Below are positions 1-6,433 of a stretch of 11,288 nucleotides of DNA, piece by piece (within the stretch, counting starts at the first letter, position 1; every line of letters begins with the position of its first letter). The notes beneath the pieces are model-generated. The model was given only the letters and a program-made list of their open reading frames with translations, had not been told where the DNA came from and made no database searches. The stretch comes from Lachnospiraceae bacterium (lineage in GTDB: Bacteria; Bacillota; Clostridia; Lachnospirales; Lachnospiraceae): the NCBI GenBank assembly GCA_900772675.1, contig CAAGRM010000308.1, forward strand, positions 1 through 11,288, read 5' to 3'. The translations under genes and the position numbers were made by a program.

Positions 1-864
1 GAAAAAATGACGCCGGAAGAAAGAGCATGGGCGGAAGAAAAGCTGGGGCTTAGAGATCCGATTTCCGTACAGTATATCCGCTGGGCAAACAATGCGCTTC
101 ACGGAGATTTCGGAATTTCGTATAAATATAAAATGGATGTAACACGCGTCATTAAGGGACGGATTGGAAATACGCTGGTGCTTGGCGGGATCGGATTCCT
201 TCTGATTTTTGTTCTCGCGCTGCTTCTTGGAAGCTTCTGTGCCTGGAAGGAAGATACCTGGCCGGACCGCATCATCTGTAAGGTCGGAACCGTCACGGGA
301 TGTATACCGGAATTCTGGCTGTCATTGCTTCTGATTCTTGTCTTTTCCATGCAGCTCAAATGGCTGCCGAGCTCCGGTGCGTACTCCGTCGGAAAACAGG
401 CGGATTTTCCGGACCGTGTCTGTCATCTGGTACTGCCGATGATCGTTGTCGTGTTGAGTCATTTGTGGTACTATGCGTATATGATCCGTAACAAAATCCT
501 GGATGAAGTGCGGGAAGAGTATGTGCTCCTGGCAAGAGCCAAGGGGCTGAAACGGAAAACGGTCATGTTCCGTCATTGTCTGCGGAATACGATTCCGTCG
601 TATCTTGGCATTATGGCTATTTCTGTTCCGCATGTGCTGGGAGGAACCTACATTGTAGAAACAGTTTTTTCCTATCCCGGCATTGGAACGCTGGCATATG
701 AAAGTGCAAGATACAAAGATTACAATCTTCTGATGCTGTTGTGTCTGATATCCGGAATTGTTGTCATTTTGTGCAATATAGTGGCACAGATCATCAACGA
801 AAGAATTGATCCGCGGATGCAGGAGAAAGAAGTGGCAGAAACATCGGAGGTGATGATGCTGTGA
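1..864 (+). CDS. ABC transporter permease, DppB/OppB/NikB type (5' end cut by window)
   Basis: Inner-membrane permease subunit of a peptide/nickel-type ABC importer, which forms the channel with the permease encoded next. The frame is open from base 1. The first ATG (base 7) falls at a point where family members are already past their first membrane helix, so roughly 50-60 N-terminal residues probably lie outside the window. Numbering from that Met, family landmarks are LGLRDPISVQYIRW (13-26), LHGDFGISY (31-39), and the cytoplasmic EAA loop EYVLLARAKGL (171-181) followed by RHCLRNTIPS, which contacts the ATPase. VETVFSYPGIGTL (217-229) and a last hydrophobic segment around 240-262 follow. The stop overlaps the next gene by 4 bases, so the two are translationally coupled. 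Substrate (oligopeptide, dipeptide, nickel or another solute) cannot be told from a permease. No ATPase or binding-protein gene lies in the window; they may be upstream. Confidence 0.92.
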   Translation, partial: EKMTPEERAWAEEKLGLRDPISVQYIRWANNALHGDFGISYKYKMDVTRVIKGRIGNTLVLGGIGFLLIFVLALLLGSFCAWKEDTWPDRIICKVGTVTGCIPEFWLSLLLILVFSMQLKWLPSSGAYSVGKQADFPDRVCHLVLPMIVVVLSHLWYYAYMIRNKILDEVREEYVLLARAKGLKRKTVMFRHCLRNTIPSYLGIMAISVPHVLGGTYIVETVFSYPGIGTLAYESARYKDYNLLMLLCLISGIVVILCNIVAQIINERIDPRMQEKEVAETSEVMML

Positions 865-1754
865 CAGAAAAAGAACAATTATTTCAGTTTGCAGGGAAAA
901 GATCAGCAGAAAAACCGGAGGCGGAAAAAAAGAAAAAATGGTATCAGGACCGGCCGATGGCAGCAGGGCTTTTTCTGGGACTTCTCGTGCTTGGTTGCCT
1001 TTTCTGCGAGCTGATCATGACAAAGGATCCTTCGTATATGGATCTGAAGAACTGTTCTGTTATGCCGTGCCGGGAATTTCTGTTTGGAACAGATACGATG
1101 GGAAGAGATATTTTTTCCATGATCTGGTACGGAGGCAGAATATCGCTGGCGATCGGGCTGCTTTCTACTCTGATTTCCACCGCGATTGCGATTCTGTTCG
1201 GCGCGGTCAGCGGATGTGCCCCGGCATGGCTGGACTCTCTTCTGATGCGGCTGACAGAGATTTTTTTGTCGGTACCGAATCTTCTTCTCGTTATTTTCCT
1301 TCTGGCTGTCGCGGGGAAATCCAATGTAGTCACCATTTCCGCAGTGATTGGTGTAACAAGCTGGACGAGTATCGCAAAGGTTGTGCGGACGGAAGTACGG
1401 CAGATCCGGAACAGCGAATACGTGATTGCGTCCCGCTGCATGGGAGGCAGTTTCTTCTACATTTTAGGGCACCATCTGGCGCCGAACTTTTTTTCCTCGA
1501 TTATGTTTATGGTGGTCATGAATATTCGAAGCGCGATTGCGGCAGAATCCACGCTGAGCTTTATGGGAATCGGTCTTCCGCTGGAAGTGATTTCCTGGGG
1601 AAGTATGCTGTCACTTTCCGAAAAAGCGCTGATGACAAAGGCATGGTGGATCATTCTGATCCCGGGTATCTTTCTGATTGTGACACTGCTTTGCTTTACC
1701 GAAATCGGAAATTACCTGCGGAAACAGGCAAACAGAAAACAGAGAAACCTGTAA
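861..1754 (+). CDS. ABC transporter permease, DppC/OppC/NikC type
   Basis: Second inner-membrane permease (297 aa, a usual length) of the same peptide/nickel-type importer. The GTG start overlaps the preceding stop (GTGA) and a CGGAGG ribosome site ends 10 bases upstream; no in-frame ATG is nearer. A charged cytoplasmic N-terminus (Lys/Glu rich, 12-30) precedes the first helix (about 33-53). The family signature FGTDTMGRDIFS (75-86) is followed by YGGRISLAIG, helices through about 98-150, and the EAA loop EYVIASRCMGG (186-196) with HHLAPN. AESTLSFMGIGLP (228-240) and a final helix (262-280) complete the fold. The C-terminus ends NYLRKQANRKQRNL rather than the common D-x-L-DPR-like ending. No DppD/DppF ATPase genes follow, which is unusual: the next gene is a phosphatase-fold enzyme 114 bases downstream with no terminator between. 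Role is secure at family level, substrate unknown. Confidence 0.93.
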   Translation: MTEKEQLFQFAGKRSAEKPEAEKKKKWYQDRPMAAGLFLGLLVLGCLFCELIMTKDPSYMDLKNCSVMPCREFLFGTDTMGRDIFSMIWYGGRISLAIGLLSTLISTAIAILFGAVSGCAPAWLDSLLMRLTEIFLSVPNLLLVIFLLAVAGKSNVVTISAVIGVTSWTSIAKVVRTEVRQIRNSEYVIASRCMGGSFFYILGHHLAPNFFSSIMFMVVMNIRSAIAAESTLSFMGIGLPLEVISWGSMLSLSEKALMTKAWWIILIPGIFLIVTLLCFTEIGNYLRKQANRKQRNL

Positions 1755-1868
1755 TTGTATTCGAAAGAAACGGACGGAACTGCCAGAAAAGCTGCAAGTT
1801 CCGGATTGTGGAAAAGGTTTCTCCAACATGCTACAGAGTATACTGGGAATAAAAAGGAGGGTTTTACC

Positions 1869-2630
1869 ATGAAATTTGTAACATTTAATATTCGCTGTGA
1901 TTTCGGACAGGATGGAGCCAACAATTTTATCTACCGCAGACCGCTGATTCTGGAAAAAATCCGACAGGAAAAGCCGGATATCATCGGTTTTCAGGAGGTC
2001 CTGCCGCATGTGGCTGCCTGGCTGAAGGAAAATCTGACGGAATATTACATTGTCGGCTGCGGAAGAGAAAAGGATCTGACCGGCGAGGCAATGATCATTG
2101 CCTATCGGAAAGACCGTTTTCAGAGTGTGAGCCTGGAAACCTTCTGGCTGTCACCGACACCGTACGTGCCGGGATCCCGTTATCCGGTACAGAGCATGTG
2201 CCCGCGCACTGCGACGGATGTGGTATTTGAGGATATGGAGACCGGAAAAGTGTTCCGCGTCATCAACACCCATCTGGATCACGAGTGCTCCGAGGCGAGA
2301 AAGCTTGGCCTGGAACAGATTCTTGCACATCTGGAAGCTGAGAAAGCATTTGCCGATGTGCCGGTGATTTTTAACGGCGACTTCAATGCCGAACCAGACA
2401 GCGAAGAGATGAAAGCACTGCGGGAGACCACCGGTCTCGTGAATGCGACGGAGGGAATCGGAATTACTTTCCACAACTATCACCGCGATGATCCGAACGA
2501 TCCACAGTGCTCGATTGACTATATCATTCTCAAAGGGGACTGGGAATGCCGGAAGGTGGAAAAATGGACGGATCAGAAGGACGGCGTGTGTCTTTCCGAT
2601 CATGATCCGATCTGTGCGGAACTTATCTGA
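1869..2630 (+). CDS. Endonuclease/exonuclease/phosphatase (EEP) family metal-dependent hydrolase
   Basis: Predicted cytoplasmic metal-dependent phosphoesterase of the EEP (DNase I/exonuclease III/sphingomyelinase) fold, 253 aa with no signal peptide. The ATG was chosen because AAAGGAGG (1853-1860) sits 8 bases before it; the frame extends upstream but without a ribosome site. The whole catalytic set is visible: N7 in TFNIR, E43 in IIGFQE (metal ligand), NTHLDHE (133-139), NGDFNAEPDS (169-178) and the closing LSDHDP (242-247). The FWLSPTPYVPGS segment (92-103) before the NTHLDH motif resembles the uncharacterised bacterial EEP-1 group, which includes sugar-phosphate phosphatases; that is a recollection, not a search. 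A 114-base gap with only a weak bulged hairpin (1776-1802) separates it from the permease genes, and a strong terminator follows, so it is probably the last gene of the transport operon. It might act on an imported phosphorylated solute, but the substrate is unknown and DNA repair is not suggested. Confidence 0.88.
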   Translation: MKFVTFNIRCDFGQDGANNFIYRRPLILEKIRQEKPDIIGFQEVLPHVAAWLKENLTEYYIVGCGREKDLTGEAMIIAYRKDRFQSVSLETFWLSPTPYVPGSRYPVQSMCPRTATDVVFEDMETGKVFRVINTHLDHECSEARKLGLEQILAHLEAEKAFADVPVIFNGDFNAEPDSEEMKALRETTGLVNATEGIGITFHNYHRDDPNDPQCSIDYIILKGDWECRKVEKWTDQKDGVCLSDHDPICAELI

Positions 2631-2716
2631 GATTTTAACCGAATCAAGCAAGTAGCGAAGCGGATTGCGAATATCCGCTTTGACCAGTACCGAAAAAAAT
2701 AGCAGACAGTAGCAGC

Positions 2717-2757
2717 GCGGCAGCCGGAGGGAAATCTTCTGGCTGCCGCCCTTTTTT
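2717..2757 (+). terminator. Rho-independent terminator after the EEP gene
   Basis: Bases 2717-2725 (GCGGCAGCC) pair perfectly with 2741-2749. The stem extends inward to 2730/2736 with two G-U pairs, giving about 14 pairs around a 5-base loop. Six T follow at 2752-2757. It closes the transport/EEP operon. A smaller hairpin at 2658-2680 (8-bp arms AAGCGGAT/ATCCGCTT) lies just upstream but has no T tract. Confidence 0.88.
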
Positions 2758-2801
2758 AAATTTACAGGAAACTTCGTTGAATTTTCCTGTAAATTTAAAA
2801 A
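2753..2801. repeat. Perfect 19-bp inverted repeat with 11-base loop
   Basis: The arms at 2753-2771 and 2783-2801 (TTTTTAAATTTACAGGAAA and its exact complement) match without a mismatch and enclose CTTCGTTGAAT. It starts inside the T tract of the preceding terminator. Its own arm ends in A/T runs on both sides, so it could act as a second, strand-symmetric terminator, although the stem is AT-rich. Perfection over 19 bp suggests selection or recent origin. Confidence 0.7.
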
Positions 2802-2910
2802 GCCCTCCGGGTAGCAGCGCACTGCAGCGGTGGGAAATTATGTCGCTGGAGCGACCGTCACAGGAAAGAGATATAGAAAAAACCTATAACAAGTGCAAGA
2901 AAAAAGGAAA

Positions 2911-2939
2911 TATACAAAAGCCATATTTTCTGTTATGAT
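2911..2939 (+). promoter_or_regulatory. Candidate extended -10 promoter for the metI-malY operon
   Basis: TATACA (2911-2916, four of six matches to TTGACA) is separated by 17 bases from TATGAT (2934-2939), which is preceded by TG at 2931-2932 (extended -10). Transcription would start near 2946 and leave a leader of about 215 bases before the metI ATG. No better promoter was found closer to the gene, so this is the best candidate rather than a secure one. Confidence 0.4.
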
Positions 2940-2945
2940 AGGGCA

Positions 2946-3161
2946 TATCACAAAACCTATCAAATTAGTATGGAAACAAAATAATGATTCCGTAACAATT
3001 GTTCTGAGAGGTGTTTGGACAGGAATATGCCAAAATCCCATCACAAAAGGTGATTTGGAATTTCATATGATGAGAAGTAACATCGAGATGTAATGTAAGC
3101 AACATCGAGATGGAGCTCGGAACAGTTAGATAAATTTATAAAATAACAGGAGATTGTTCGT
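2946..3161 (+). other. Long non-coding leader ahead of metI
   Basis: About 215 bases with no convincing gene. I looked for a T-box (the conserved GGTGG antiterminator core), a SAM-I riboswitch and a Rho-independent attenuator and did not find them. A weak hairpin built on ATCAC/GTGAT surrounds 3040-3055. The only notable structure is the tandem dyad at 3079-3112, annotated separately. The stretch from 2821 to about 2910 holds a short perfect hairpin (GTCGCT/AGCGAC, 2842-2855) and nothing else recognised. The leader length suggests regulation in the mRNA or an upstream binding site, but no known class is identifiable. Confidence 0.3.
3079..3112. promoter_or_regulatory. Two tandem AACATCGAGATG dyads, possible operator of metI
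   Basis: AACATCGAGATG occurs exactly at 3079-3090 and 3101-3112, so the copies repeat every 22 bp, about two helical turns. Each copy contains CATC-GA-GATG, a dyad whose 4-bp arms are complementary. Two identical dyads on the same DNA face, 49 bases before a sulfur amino-acid gene, look like a cooperative regulator site. The regulator is unknown, and the motif does not match an operator I can name. Confidence 0.4.
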
Positions 3162-4340
3162 ATGGCAAGAGGAATTGACACAAAATGTATCCATTTAGAA
3201 GAAGACGAGGGACAGTGTAACCACTACGGTGCACTCAGCTACCCGATTTATCAGACCGCAACGTATGCACATCCGGGCGTAGGACAGAGCACCGGCTTTG
3301 ATTACAGCAGACTGCAGAACCCGACCAGAGAGCATCTGGAAAAAATGGTGGCTGTGCTGGAAAACGGAATTGACGCATTTGCATTAAGCTCCGGCATGGC
3401 AGCGATCTCTCTTCTGATGGAGCTGTTCCGCCCGGGGGACCACATCATTGCGGACTCCGATTTGTACGGCGGCAGCATTCGTCTGTTCCACCACGTGAAT
3501 GAGAAAAACGGCGTTGAATTTTCCGGTATTGACTGTTGTCGTGATGACGTGGAAAGCTATGTGAAAGAAAATACAAAAGCCATCTATATCGAGACTCCGA
3601 CAAATCCGATGATGAACGTAACCGATATCCGAAAAATAGCAGACATCGCAAAACGCCACAACCTGATTCTGATTGTGGACAACACATTTATGTCCCCGTA
3701 TTTCCAAAACCCGCTCGATCTCGGCGCGGACGTTGTGATTCACAGCGGTACGAAATACTTAAGCGGCCACAACGATACGCTGGCAGGCTTTATCGTGACG
3801 AACCGCGAAGATATTCAGGAGAAACTGCGTTTCCTGATCAAGACAACAGGTGCAGGCCTTGCTCCGTTTGACTGCTGGCTGGTACTGCGTGGTATGAAAA
3901 CCTTAGGCATCCGCATGGAACGCTCCCAGGAGAATGCAAAACAGATTGCCGCATGGTTGCAGCAACAGAAGGCTGTTACGAAAGTGATTTATCCGGGACT
4001 GCCGGATCACCCGGGGCACGAGCTTATGAAAAAACAGGCGAGAGGCTTCGGGGCAATGCTTACCATCGAGCTGGAAAGCAAAGCGTTTGCGCTTGCCATC
4101 CTGGAGAAAGTAAGGATGATCCGTTTTGCGGAGAGTCTTGGCGGTGTGGAAACACTTGTTACGTATCCGACGACCCAGACACATGCCGATGTGCCGAAGG
4201 AAATCCGTGAGAAGAATGGAATTACGGAGAGCACGCTTCGCTTCTCCGTTGGAATTGAAAATATCGAGGACCTGATTGGAGAGCTTACGAAGGTCTTTGC
4301 AGAAATCGAGGAAGAGAAAAATGGCGGAAAGAAATCTTGA
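3162..4340 (+). CDS. metI: Cystathionine gamma-synthase / O-acetylhomoserine (thiol)-lyase, MetI type
   Basis: PLP-dependent Cys/Met-metabolism enzyme (392 aa, full length, cytoplasmic). It condenses an O-activated homoserine with cysteine to cystathionine, or with sulfide to homocysteine. An AGGAG site lies 9 bases before the ATG. Landmarks: STGFDYSRLQNPTRE (43-57, with Y48 and R50 for the PLP phosphate of the neighbouring subunit), SSGMAAI (76-82), LYGGS (101-105), ETPTNP (144-149), VDNTF (172-176, D173 on the pyridine nitrogen), SGTKYLSGH (195-203, Schiff-base K198), and LRFSVGIE (359-366, substrate carboxylate Arg). AESLGGVETLVTYPTTQTH (323-341) and FDCWLVLRGMKTL (236-248) resemble B. subtilis MetI more than MetC or CBL; MetC of E. 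coli has Trp in the SxGG region. Methionine gamma-lyase or cystathionine gamma-lyase activity is less likely but not excluded. It overlaps the downstream MalY-type lyase by 20 bases, which supports a forward transsulfuration pair. Confidence 0.9.
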   Translation: MARGIDTKCIHLEEDEGQCNHYGALSYPIYQTATYAHPGVGQSTGFDYSRLQNPTREHLEKMVAVLENGIDAFALSSGMAAISLLMELFRPGDHIIADSDLYGGSIRLFHHVNEKNGVEFSGIDCCRDDVESYVKENTKAIYIETPTNPMMNVTDIRKIADIAKRHNLILIVDNTFMSPYFQNPLDLGADVVIHSGTKYLSGHNDTLAGFIVTNREDIQEKLRFLIKTTGAGLAPFDCWLVLRGMKTLGIRMERSQENAKQIAAWLQQQKAVTKVIYPGLPDHPGHELMKKQARGFGAMLTIELESKAFALAILEKVRMIRFAESLGGVETLVTYPTTQTHADVPKEIREKNGITESTLRFSVGIENIEDLIGELTKVFAEIEEEKNGGKKS

Positions 4341-5505
4341 TTTTGACAGAATCATCAACCGGAGAAATACGGATTGTTTAAAGTATGACTTCGCAGTAAA
4401 ACGCGGGATGCCATCCGATGTGCTGCCGCTGTGGGTGGCGGATATGGATTTTGAGACGTCATCCTACATTGAGGATGCGCTGGTGGAACGTGCGAAAATG
4501 GGCATTTACGGCTACAGCGATGCGCAGACCCCGTATTTTGAGGCTGTTGCGGGATGGATGAAACGCCATCACAGCTGGGAGCCGAAAGAAGAGTGGCTGG
4601 TCAAAACGCCGGGCGTTGTGTTTGCACTTGCGATGGCAGTCAAAGCCTATACAGAACCGGGGGACGCTGTGCTGATCCAGTCACCGGTTTACTATCCATT
4701 TTCCGAGGTTATCGCAGATAATGGAAGAAGAGTGGTCAGCAGTACGCTGGTGCTGGGCGACGACAACCGCTACCATATGGATGTGGCTGACTTTGAGGAG
4801 AAGCTGAAAACCGAAAACGTAAAGCTCTTTTTCCTCTGCAATCCGCACAATCCGGTCGGAAGAGTCTGGACGAAAGAGGAGCTGACCGCAATCGGTGATC
4901 TCTGCGTGCAGTACGGCGTGACCGTTGTGAGTGATGAGATCCATGGAGATTTCATTTTCAAAGGCGAGCATCAGGTGTTTGCCGGAATCAAAAAAGAGTA
5001 CGAGGATATCACCATCACCTGCACCGCGCCGAGCAAGACGTTCAATCTGGCGAGCATGATGATGTCGAATATCTTTATCGCGAATCCGGAACTCCGCGCG
5101 AAATTCCAGAAACAGCTCGATGCTGCCGGAACGAGCCAGCTTGGCGTGATGGGTCTTGTGGCCTGCCAGACAGCGTACAACAAGGGCGAAGAGTGGTATC
5201 AGGCGATGCTTTCCTATGTGAAGGCAAATGCCGAATTCACAAAACAGTACGTGGAGGAACAGCTTCCGGGCGTGAAGATGATTGACCTGGAGGGAACGTA
5301 CCTCGTATGGCTTGATTTCCGCGGGACGGGGCTTTCGGTCGATGAACTGGAAGACCTGATCATCAACAAGGCGAAGCTGTGGCTTGACAGCGGCAAGATC
5401 TTCGGAGACTGCGGACGCGGTTTCCAGCGGATCAACATCGCCTGCCCGCGCGCAACACTGATGGAGGCACTCGACCGGATCCGGGATGCGTTAAAGAACC
5501 GATAA
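4321..5505 (+). CDS. malY: MalY/PatB-family C-S lyase (cystathionine beta-lyase), PLP dependent
   Basis: Fold-type I PLP enzyme of 394 aa, the usual MalY/PatB length, cytoplasmic. It beta-eliminates cystathionine to homocysteine, pyruvate and ammonia. The ATG at 4321 was preferred because it follows GAGGAAGAG and gives the family N-terminus NLDFDRIINRRNTDCLKYD. It lies inside the end of the preceding gene (20-base overlap), so translation is coupled. Landmarks: LPLWVADMDF (35-44), YGYS (63-66), SPVYYPF (121-127), CNPHNPVGR (173-181, PLP-contact Asn), SDEIHGD (204-210, D205 on the pyridine nitrogen), TAPSKTFNLA (235-244, Schiff-base K239), and FQRINIACPR (368-377, carboxylate-binding Arg). With the MetI-like partner it would complete activated homoserine to cystathionine to homocysteine for methionine. 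E. coli MalY also represses the maltose regulator, but nothing here suggests a mal link. General cysteine desulfhydrase activity is possible. Confidence 0.9.
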   Translation: MAERNLDFDRIINRRNTDCLKYDFAVKRGMPSDVLPLWVADMDFETSSYIEDALVERAKMGIYGYSDAQTPYFEAVAGWMKRHHSWEPKEEWLVKTPGVVFALAMAVKAYTEPGDAVLIQSPVYYPFSEVIADNGRRVVSSTLVLGDDNRYHMDVADFEEKLKTENVKLFFLCNPHNPVGRVWTKEELTAIGDLCVQYGVTVVSDEIHGDFIFKGEHQVFAGIKKEYEDITITCTAPSKTFNLASMMMSNIFIANPELRAKFQKQLDAAGTSQLGVMGLVACQTAYNKGEEWYQAMLSYVKANAEFTKQYVEEQLPGVKMIDLEGTYLVWLDFRGTGLSVDELEDLIINKAKLWLDSGKIFGDCGRGFQRINIACPRATLMEALDRIRDALKNR

Positions 5506-5555
5506 AAATAGAAAGAAACTATAACAGCAGATATTTTCGGATGAAATATCATCAG

Positions 5556-5599
5556 AAACCGCCTTTTCCGGAAACAAGTGATCCCGGGAAGGCGGTTTT
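5556..5599 (+). terminator. Probable terminator after malY
   Basis: AAACCGCCTT (5556-5565) pairs perfectly with AAGGCGGTTT (5589-5598), with a few wobble pairs continuing inward. The T tract is short (5596-5599) and interrupted before another T run at 5611-5615, so termination may be partial. A 7-bp hairpin (GATATTT/AAATATC, 5530-5550) sits immediately upstream. Confidence 0.55.
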
Positions 5600-5613
5600 G
5601 CTGCGTTGCCTTT

Positions 5614-5642
5614 TTGCATGATTTTCTGGCTTTTGCTATAGA
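5614..5642 (+). promoter_or_regulatory. Upstream candidate promoter of thrH (P1)
   Basis: TTGCAT (5614-5619), a 17-base spacer, then TATAGA (5637-5642) preceded by TGC, an extended -10. The -35 matches the sigma-A consensus at four of six positions. It lies just after the malY terminator and gives thrH independent transcription. Confidence 0.5.
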
Positions 5643-5649
5643 ATAGAAA

Positions 5650-5678
5650 TTGCAGAGAAGTACATTCTGTGATATAGT
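5650..5678 (+). promoter_or_regulatory. Downstream candidate promoter of thrH (P2)
   Basis: TTGCAG (5650-5655), a 17-base spacer, then TATAGT (5673-5678) with an extended TGA before it. Start near 5685 would give a leader of about 73 bases. It closely resembles the promoter 36 bases upstream, so the gene appears to have tandem sigma-A promoters. Confidence 0.55.
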
Positions 5679-5757
5679 GTGGTAAAGTGATGCTGTGAAA
5701 AAAACAAAAATCCCGTCGGCAAGCAAGGCGGGCAGCGCAGGAAAGGGGATCATAACA

Positions 5758-6363
5758 ATGTATATTACATGCCTGGACGTAGAAGGAGTACTGGTACCGG
5801 AGATCTGGATCGCGTTTGCGGAGGCAAGCGGAATCCCGGAGCTCAAAAAAACGACACGCGACGAGCCGGATTACGATAAACTGATGAGATGGAGACTTGG
5901 AATCTTAAAAGAGCATGGTCTTGGACTGAAAGAAATTCAGGCTACGATTGAAAAGATCGACCCGCTGCCGGGCGCAAGAGAGTTCCTCGACGAGCTGCGC
6001 ACCTTCTCCCAGGTGATCCTGATCAGCGACACCTTCACGGAGTTTGCCGCACCGCTGATGAAAAAACTCGGCTATCCGACCCTGTTCTGCAACTCCCTGG
6101 AAGTCGCAGACGACGGAGAGATCACCGGCTTTAAGATGAGAGTCGAGCAGTCGAAGCTCACCACGGTCAAAGCACTGCAGTCTATCGGATTCGAAACGAT
6201 CGCAAGCGGCGATTCCTATAATGACCTCGGCATGATTCAGGCAAGTAAGGCAGGCTTCCTGTTCCGCTCGACCGATAAAATCAAAGCCGACTATCCGCAG
6301 ATTCCGGCGTATGAGACGTATGAGGAGCTGCTTGGAGCAATCAAAAAGGCAATGGAGAAATAA
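5758..6363 (+). CDS. thrH: ThrH-type phosphoserine phosphatase / homoserine phosphotransferase (HAD family)
   Basis: HAD-superfamily enzyme of 201 aa, close in length and sequence to Pseudomonas ThrH. That enzyme dephosphorylates phosphoserine and can pass the phosphate to homoserine, making serine plus O-phosphohomoserine, the threonine precursor. The ATG at 5758 follows GGAAAGGGG; the open frame extends upstream to a GTG at 5695 without a ribosome site. HAD motifs: CLDVEGVLVPEIWIAFAE (5-22) with nucleophile D7 and E9 replacing the usual second Asp, which is typical of ThrH; ISDTF (89-93) as motif II; K133 as motif III; GDSYND (151-156) as motif IV. The cap segment has TTRDEPDYD (32-40) as in ThrH. 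It has its own tandem promoters but sits after two homoserine-consuming enzymes, consistent with a homoserine/serine branch-point role. A plain phosphoserine phosphatase role is the main alternative. Confidence 0.9.
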   Translation: MYITCLDVEGVLVPEIWIAFAEASGIPELKKTTRDEPDYDKLMRWRLGILKEHGLGLKEIQATIEKIDPLPGAREFLDELRTFSQVILISDTFTEFAAPLMKKLGYPTLFCNSLEVADDGEITGFKMRVEQSKLTTVKALQSIGFETIASGDSYNDLGMIQASKAGFLFRSTDKIKADYPQIPAYETYEELLGAIKKAMEK

Positions 6364-6380
6364 GTATAAATACGTTTATA

Positions 6381-6422
6381 AAAAATGCAGAGAACCGAAA
6401 AAACAGGTTCTCTACATTTTTT
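6381..6422. terminator. Bidirectional terminator between thrH and the PadR gene
   Basis: The arms 6381-6396 and 6406-6421 (AAAAATGCAGAGAACC against its complement) pair over 16 positions with one C-A mismatch around a 9-base loop. Each arm ends in an A or T run, so the hairpin has a T tract on both strands and serves the convergent thrH (+) and padR (-) transcripts. Confidence 0.9.
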
Positions 6423-6433
6423 AATTATTTTTT

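Larger units (their letters stand above)
2709..2820. repeat. 10-bp direct repeats bracketing two hairpins (possible small intergenic repeat element)
   Basis: GTAGCAGCGC occurs identically at 2709-2718 and 2811-2820. Between the copies lie the terminator hairpin and a second, perfect 19-bp inverted repeat. CCGGAGGG at 2724-2731 is also complementary to CCCTCCGG at 2803-2810, so the segment could fold as one larger cruciform. Short flanking repeats around a self-complementary non-coding core resemble a miniature mobile or palindromic intergenic repeat. The copies could equally be remnants of a local duplication, and only copy number in a genome could decide. Confidence 0.4.

Noticed and set aside
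938..1852. 304-codon plus-strand frame overlapping the second permease gene
   Set aside because: It is a shifted-frame shadow of the permease; its translation is rich in Arg, Cys and Ser with no domain, and it lacks a ribosome site.
2709..2820. CRISPR array
   Set aside because: There are only two short copies of the direct repeat, and the segment between them is self-complementary rather than spacer-like; no cas gene is present.
2893..3093. 66-codon plus-strand frame in the metI leader
   Set aside because: It would start at GTG without a ribosome site, has no recognisable motif, and runs through the first tandem dyad; it looks like chance openness in AT-rich DNA.
2946..3161. SAM riboswitch or T-box ahead of metI
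   Set aside because: None of the conserved core sequences could be found by eye; only generic hairpins are present.
5695..5757. N-terminal extension of thrH from a GTG
   Set aside because: No ribosome site precedes it, while GGAAAGGGG precedes the ATG at 5758, which gives the standard ThrH N-terminus.
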